Assembly (NCBI GenBank): GCA_037968895.1 | Contig: JBBKWJ010000094.1 | Coordinates: 1-7,170, forward strand | Length of the DNA: 7,170 nt | Direction of reading: 5' to 3' | Origin: JBBKWJ01 sp037968895 | GTDB lineage: Bacteria; Actinomycetota; Acidimicrobiia; Acidimicrobiales; SZUA-35 | Shown here: positions 4,814 to 7,170 of the stretch, in pieces | How the letters are laid out: every line of letters begins with the position of its first letter | Numbering within the stretch: position 1 is the stretch's first letter | Made by a program: the position numbers and the translations under genes | Notes under the pieces: model-generated | What the model saw: only the letters and a program-made list of their open reading frames with translations | The model's database searches: none | What the model was told of the DNA's origin: nothing

Positions 4814-5605
4814 ATGAACACCGCCAACATCGTTGCGCACATCGTGAAGTGGTTAGACGACTATTCAGCGAGAGCTAGAACGAACGGGTTCGTAGTCGGC
4901 GTGTCCGGCGGCATCGACTCTGCCGTCACTTCCAGCTTGGCAGCGCGTACCGGGCGGCCAACGCTCTGCCTTGAAATGCCGATTCATCAAGATGACTCAC
5001 AGGTGACCCGAGCACACAATCACATCAACGCGCTGATGAGCACCCACGACAATGTGGCCACCATGCGCGTCGATCTCACGCCGACGTTCGACCAGTTCGT
5101 GAAATCGTTGCCGCCCGTGAATGATGAAGATGATCGATTTCTAGCGCTGGCGAATACACGCGCTCGGCTTCGGATGAGCACGCTGTATTACTTCGCTGCG
5201 CTCCACGGTCATCTGGTCGCCGGCACCGGAAACAAGGTCGAGGATTTCGGCGTCGGGTTTTACACCAAGTACGGCGATGGCGGTGTCGACCTGAGCCCGA
5301 TCGCTGATCTGATGAAGACCGAGGTATTCGCTCTGGGCAAGGAGTTGGGCGTGGCTGATGAGATTCTTCAGGCGGCACCGACCGACGGCCTGTGGGCCGA
5401 TGGTCGTACCGACGAAGACCAACTCGGTGCCACGTATCCCGAGCTCGAATGGGCCATGGATTTCATCGACTCGGGTTCTGATGAAGCTGCGCTCGATCGT
5501 CGACAAACTGAGGTGCTCGCGATCTACCGCGGTCACCACAACGCCAATCGACACAAGATGGCCCCCATCCCGGTGTGCATTGTGCCTGCAGCAGACAGAA
5601 CCTGA
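4814..5605 (+). CDS. nadE: NAD+ synthetase, ammonia-dependent type, 263 aa
   Basis: NadE makes NAD+ from deamido-NAD+, ATP and ammonia, the last step of NAD biosynthesis, in the cytosol. The ATP pyrophosphatase P-loop is GVSGGIDSAV (SGGIDS at 31-36). ANTRARLRM (113-121) precedes the deamido-NAD site, and GTGNKVEDFG with FYTKYGDGGVDLSPIADLMK (137-168) is the family signature. AAPTDGLW and the C-terminal NRHKMAPIPVC are also diagnostic. No glutaminase (nitrilase) domain is present, so it is the short ammonia-using form. Many actinobacteria instead carry a long glutamine-dependent NadE, and the wording of the motifs recalls Bacteroidetes-type enzymes, so transfer is plausible. ATG 4814 follows AGGAG (4797-4801) by 12 bases, somewhat long; an in-frame GTG at 4784 would add 10 unconserved residues. 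All catalytic motifs are intact. Confidence 0.92.
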   Translation: MNTANIVAHIVKWLDDYSARARTNGFVVGVSGGIDSAVTSSLAARTGRPTLCLEMPIHQDDSQVTRAHNHINALMSTHDNVATMRVDLTPTFDQFVKSLPPVNDEDDRFLALANTRARLRMSTLYYFAALHGHLVAGTGNKVEDFGVGFYTKYGDGGVDLSPIADLMKTEVFALGKELGVADEILQAAPTDGLWADGRTDEDQLGATYPELEWAMDFIDSGSDEAALDRRQTEVLAIYRGHHNANRHKMAPIPVCIVPAADRT

Positions 5606-5631
5606 CTTCGGTCGGGCCAAGGAAGTACCTC

Positions 5632-5649
5632 GCCGTGCCGTAGCACGGC
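5632..5649 (+). terminator. Probable intrinsic terminator of nadE
   Basis: GCCGTGC and GCACGGC form a perfect 7-bp stem with a CGTA loop, 27 bases after the nadE stop. There is no U-tract, as is usual in actinobacteria. A second hairpin, CCGCAAG (5691-5697) with CTTGCGG (5707-5713), follows 41 bases later. Confidence 0.5.
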
Positions 5650-5970
5650 CACTCGCTTGGCGGCTCGTTGCTATATGCCGGATAAGGGCGCCGCAAGGGT
5701 GCCTTGCTTGCGGAGGCCACCGAGTCTGCTTACTCGAACGAGCGGCCCTCGCCAGAGCGCGCAGCGAGCGTCAGGTGGCCGACGCTGTTATCGGCGCACG
5801 CGCAGCTGGAGCCTTATGGCAAAAGACCGGACGATTGCTGGCACCTCGGAACAAGCGGCGCAGCAACGATACGGGTCGACCGTGGAAGCCGTCTGACCTC
5901 CAGAACCGTCCAATTGACCTACCGCACTTCGCTGGCTACTCGGAGGTTGACTGCTGGATCGTGCGGGCGA
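5650..5970. other. Region without a convincing gene between nadE and the right-hand operon
   Basis: Open frames here lack coding character on both strands. The only candidate is a 26-codon ORF at 5816-5896 (+), MAKDRTIAGTSEQAAQQRYG and onward, with GGAG 4 bases before the ATG; it is too short to support alone and may be the broken front of something longer. A second hairpin lies at 5691-5713, and CTTGGC-type sequence at 5652-5661 repeats ten bases found at 3325-3334. Confidence 0.4.
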
Positions 5971-6070
5971 TTATGTGCGCCGCTGAGTCGGCACAGAACC
6001 ATCGTGCAGGTGGCGTGGGTCCGCGACCTCAACTACCACCACCCGCGGCAGCAGTTCAGCGTTGCGCCAC

Positions 6071-6232
6071 TCAGTAGCGGTACACCTCAGGCAATCGCAA
6101 ACCAGATGCCTGCTCAAACTCATCAAGAGCCAGCGCGCGGTCATCCGCGCCGTGTGGATCCTGATCCAAGACTTGCGGTGGCCAGAGCGAGTCCGCAGCC
6201 ATTGCAGCCGCGACGTCATCAGCAATACTCAT
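6071..6232 (-). CDS. Small hypothetical protein, 53 aa, probably frameshifted
   Basis: ATG at 6232 follows GGGAG (6242-6238) by 5 bases, a clear ribosome binding site. The product MSIADDVAAAMAADSLW, then LALDEFEQASGLRLPEVYRY, stops at TGA 6073-6071. The phrase L.EFE...GL.LP..Y is like the first helix of SMI1/KNR4 (SUKH) immunity proteins, but nothing else of that domain is present, so this is a hint only. Directly after the stop, a shifted frame (EWRNAELLPRVVVVEVADP and onward) runs to TAA at 5973-5971 with strongly GC-biased third positions. One extra base near 6073 would join the two into a protein of about 87 residues. The gene follows the 230-residue gene by 64 bases on the same strand and is probably in its operon. 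Confidence 0.55.
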   Translation of the reverse strand: MSIADDVAAAMAADSLWPPQVLDQDPHGADDRALALDEFEQASGLRLPEVYRY

Positions 6233-6296
6233 TCCCACTCCCTAGAAGTCGAGACCGAGAAGGTAATCGACCATCGCGCCAACCGCGTGGGCTGAC

Positions 6297-6989
6297 CTAT
6301 GCCCGCCAGTCGACAAGCTCGCGTTCGATGCCATTGGGATGGTCGGCGAGCCACGCCCGGATGCGAGCAGCCTGGGCGACCATCTTGTCATGACGCTTGT
6401 ATTTGTCGTCAGGACCAATCTGCTCGATGAGTTGCTCGAACGGGACCAGTAACTCCTCTTCAGCTTCGGGTGTCAAGCCCCACAGCAGCTGATTACATAA
6501 CCTGCCCACGTCTGTTCTCGAATCCCAGTTCGCAGACGAACCATCCTCGCGTGGTGCCACCGTGCGATGCCACCATTGCTCAATGAAGCTCAGCAAAGGC
6601 GCTTCCTCGATCAGTCGCGGCACCCACAAATCAACCCATTCCGTGATCTGAGATCGTTCAGCGGTGCTCGCCCAATTTCCGAATGGCTGATCAAAAAACC
6701 GAGGCGGCTCGGTCACCGTCCACCACCACTGACTCACCACATCATCAAAGAGCTCCTCGCGAAGATCAGTTATATCTCGCCGTGACACACCAAACGACAC
6801 GGACACCTGACTTCCGCCCTTCGGTGGTGCCTTCTGCCACGGAACCAGACTTATCGTCACCGCATGCTGAGCATCCATCACCCGAACAAAAACACCTGTG
6901 GACTTCCGCTCCTCAGCCGAAAAGCCGTACCGCTCACAAATCCGCTCGGCCACATCCAGGCCAATGTTTTCATCACGAGCAGTACCCAT
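6297..6989 (-). CDS. Unrecognised Trp-rich cytoplasmic protein, 230 aa
   Basis: I do not recognise a family. The protein has no signal peptide or membrane helix and carries 13 tryptophans in 230 residues, including WWW at 88-90 and WW at 139-140. The first 70 residues have an alpha then beta pattern (GLDVAERICERYGF, then GVFVRVMDAQHAVTISLVPW and QVSVSFGVSRRDI) somewhat reminiscent of DUF4304-like proteins. The rest is helical and acidic, ending in a charged DDKYKRHDKMVAQAARIRAW segment. Start ATG 6989 is supported by a promoter 7 bases upstream and no other good candidate. It heads a probable two-gene reverse-strand operon with the short gene at 6071-6232, and sits just inside the right direct repeat. 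A role in defence or toxin-antitoxin biology is suggested only by the neighbours. Confidence 0.7.
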   Translation of the reverse strand: MGTARDENIGLDVAERICERYGFSAEERKSTGVFVRVMDAQHAVTISLVPWQKAPPKGGSQVSVSFGVSRRDITDLREELFDDVVSQWWWTVTEPPRFFDQPFGNWASTAERSQITEWVDLWVPRLIEEAPLLSFIEQWWHRTVAPREDGSSANWDSRTDVGRLCNQLLWGLTPEAEEELLVPFEQLIEQIGPDDKYKRHDKMVAQAARIRAWLADHPNGIERELVDWRA

Positions 6990-7025
6990 ACATCAGAACC
7001 TATTCCTTGACCTCATCACCGACAA
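6990..7025 (-). promoter_or_regulatory. Candidate leaderless promoter of the 230-residue gene
   Basis: Reading the reverse strand, -35 TTGTCG (7025-7020), a 17-base spacer and a weak -10 TAGGTT (7002-6997) are followed by 7 bases and then ATG 6989. The geometry equals that of the AbiE promoter. The -10 matches the consensus only at its key positions, so confidence is moderate. Confidence 0.4.
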
Positions 7026-7170
7026 ACGGATGCCTCGCCGTTCGAAGCCGCAATCTTCTGATCGATTCAATGCCTGACTGAACCAACGAAATTCCTTGCC
7101 GTGCACTCGTCGAGGCCGGTCCGGAAGACGAGGCTCGATGAACTCGCATACATTCCAGGTCATGGCCAGC
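6993..7170 (-). pseudogene. Reverse-strand coding fragment entering from the right edge
   Basis: A frame open at the right edge reads MTWNVCEFIEPRLPDRPRRV and HGKEFRWFSQ, then a low-complexity tail to TGA at 6995-6993. Third-position GC bias and protein-like composition hold up to the WFSQ codons and then fall off, which fits a gene cut at that point. WFSQ is encoded by the 13-bp repeat shared with 193-205. Joining the codons before the repeat here to those after it at the left gives HGKEFRWFSQGVRRWLTTWE and a long open frame. The family is not recognised. If the frame is not interrupted, this is simply the 3' end of an unknown gene. Confidence 0.4.
7075..7087. repeat. Right copy of the 13-bp direct repeat (TGACTGAACCAAC)
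   Basis: Identical to 193-205 and in the same orientation, with the same codon phase on the reverse strand. Together they bracket every intact gene of the window. Confidence 0.4.

Noticed and set aside
3290..5970. Integron attC-like sites in the gaps between gene blocks
   Set aside because: The hairpins lack paired GTTRRRY/RYYYAAC core motifs, genes point in both directions, and no integrase is seen.
6242..6334. A 30-residue reverse-strand ORF (ending AVGAMVDYLLGLDF) whose TAG overlaps the ribosome binding site of the 53-residue gene
   Set aside because: The end looks protein-like and the stop placement suggests coupling, but its front overlaps the 230-residue gene, it has no ribosome binding site, and it is too short to support.
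5358..6393. Long forward ORFs (239 and 229 residues) from nadE into the right-hand operon
   Set aside because: They overlap nadE or the reverse-strand genes out of frame, and their Arg/Pro/Ser-rich translation is typical of non-coding frames.

Overview
The window reads as accessory DNA from a moderately high-GC actinobacterium. Evidence: GC-rich third codon positions, frequent GTG starts, promoters placed so that transcripts begin at or within a base or two of the start codon, and proteins of actinobacterial type. The taxon cannot be fixed from the sequence; Acidimicrobiia or a related lineage is only a guess. No transposase, integrase, CRISPR array, rRNA or tRNA was recognised.

Layout from left to right. 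A reverse-strand reading frame with no start of its own runs off the left edge (1-205). A 90-residue hypothetical protein (238-510, +) converges on an AbiE-type type IV toxin-antitoxin operon (542-1962, -), in the order antitoxin AbiEi then nucleotidyltransferase toxin AbiEii, joined by a 4-base GTGA overlap and preceded by a 10-bp inverted-repeat operator. Next is a reverse-strand gene broken by an in-frame TAG (2032-2370). Divergent from it is a second toxin-antitoxin operon: a RelE/HigB-type toxin and an XRE-family antitoxin (2568-3289, +). The next 550 bases hold a decayed copy of an antitoxin C-terminus (3555-3695) and one doubtful small ORF. A phosphotransferase of the aminoglycoside/choline kinase fold (3839-4684, -) and an ammonia-type NAD+ synthetase NadE (4814-5605, +) are then transcribed divergently. 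About 365 bases (5606-5970) show no convincing gene. The right end carries an unrecognised Trp-rich 230-residue protein followed by a short, apparently frameshifted gene (5971-6989, -), and another reverse-strand frame entering from the right edge.

The contents (two toxin-antitoxin modules, a broken antitoxin copy, two disrupted genes, a phosphotransferase, a stand-alone NadE and orphan proteins) are typical of a genomic island or plasmid accessory region. The main structural observation is a 13-bp direct repeat near both ends (193-205 and 7075-7087). It is read in the same codon phase (W-F-S-Q) by the reverse-strand frames entering from each edge, in the correct order for one gene split by a 6.9-kb insertion. 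If that is right, the window is close to one complete inserted island plus its target gene. This is an inference, because a 13-bp repeat can arise by chance in a window this size.

Three promoters (AbiE, the RelE/XRE operon, and the 230-residue gene) share one architecture: -35, 17-bp spacer, -10, then 6-7 bases to the start codon. This implies leaderless or nearly leaderless mRNAs.
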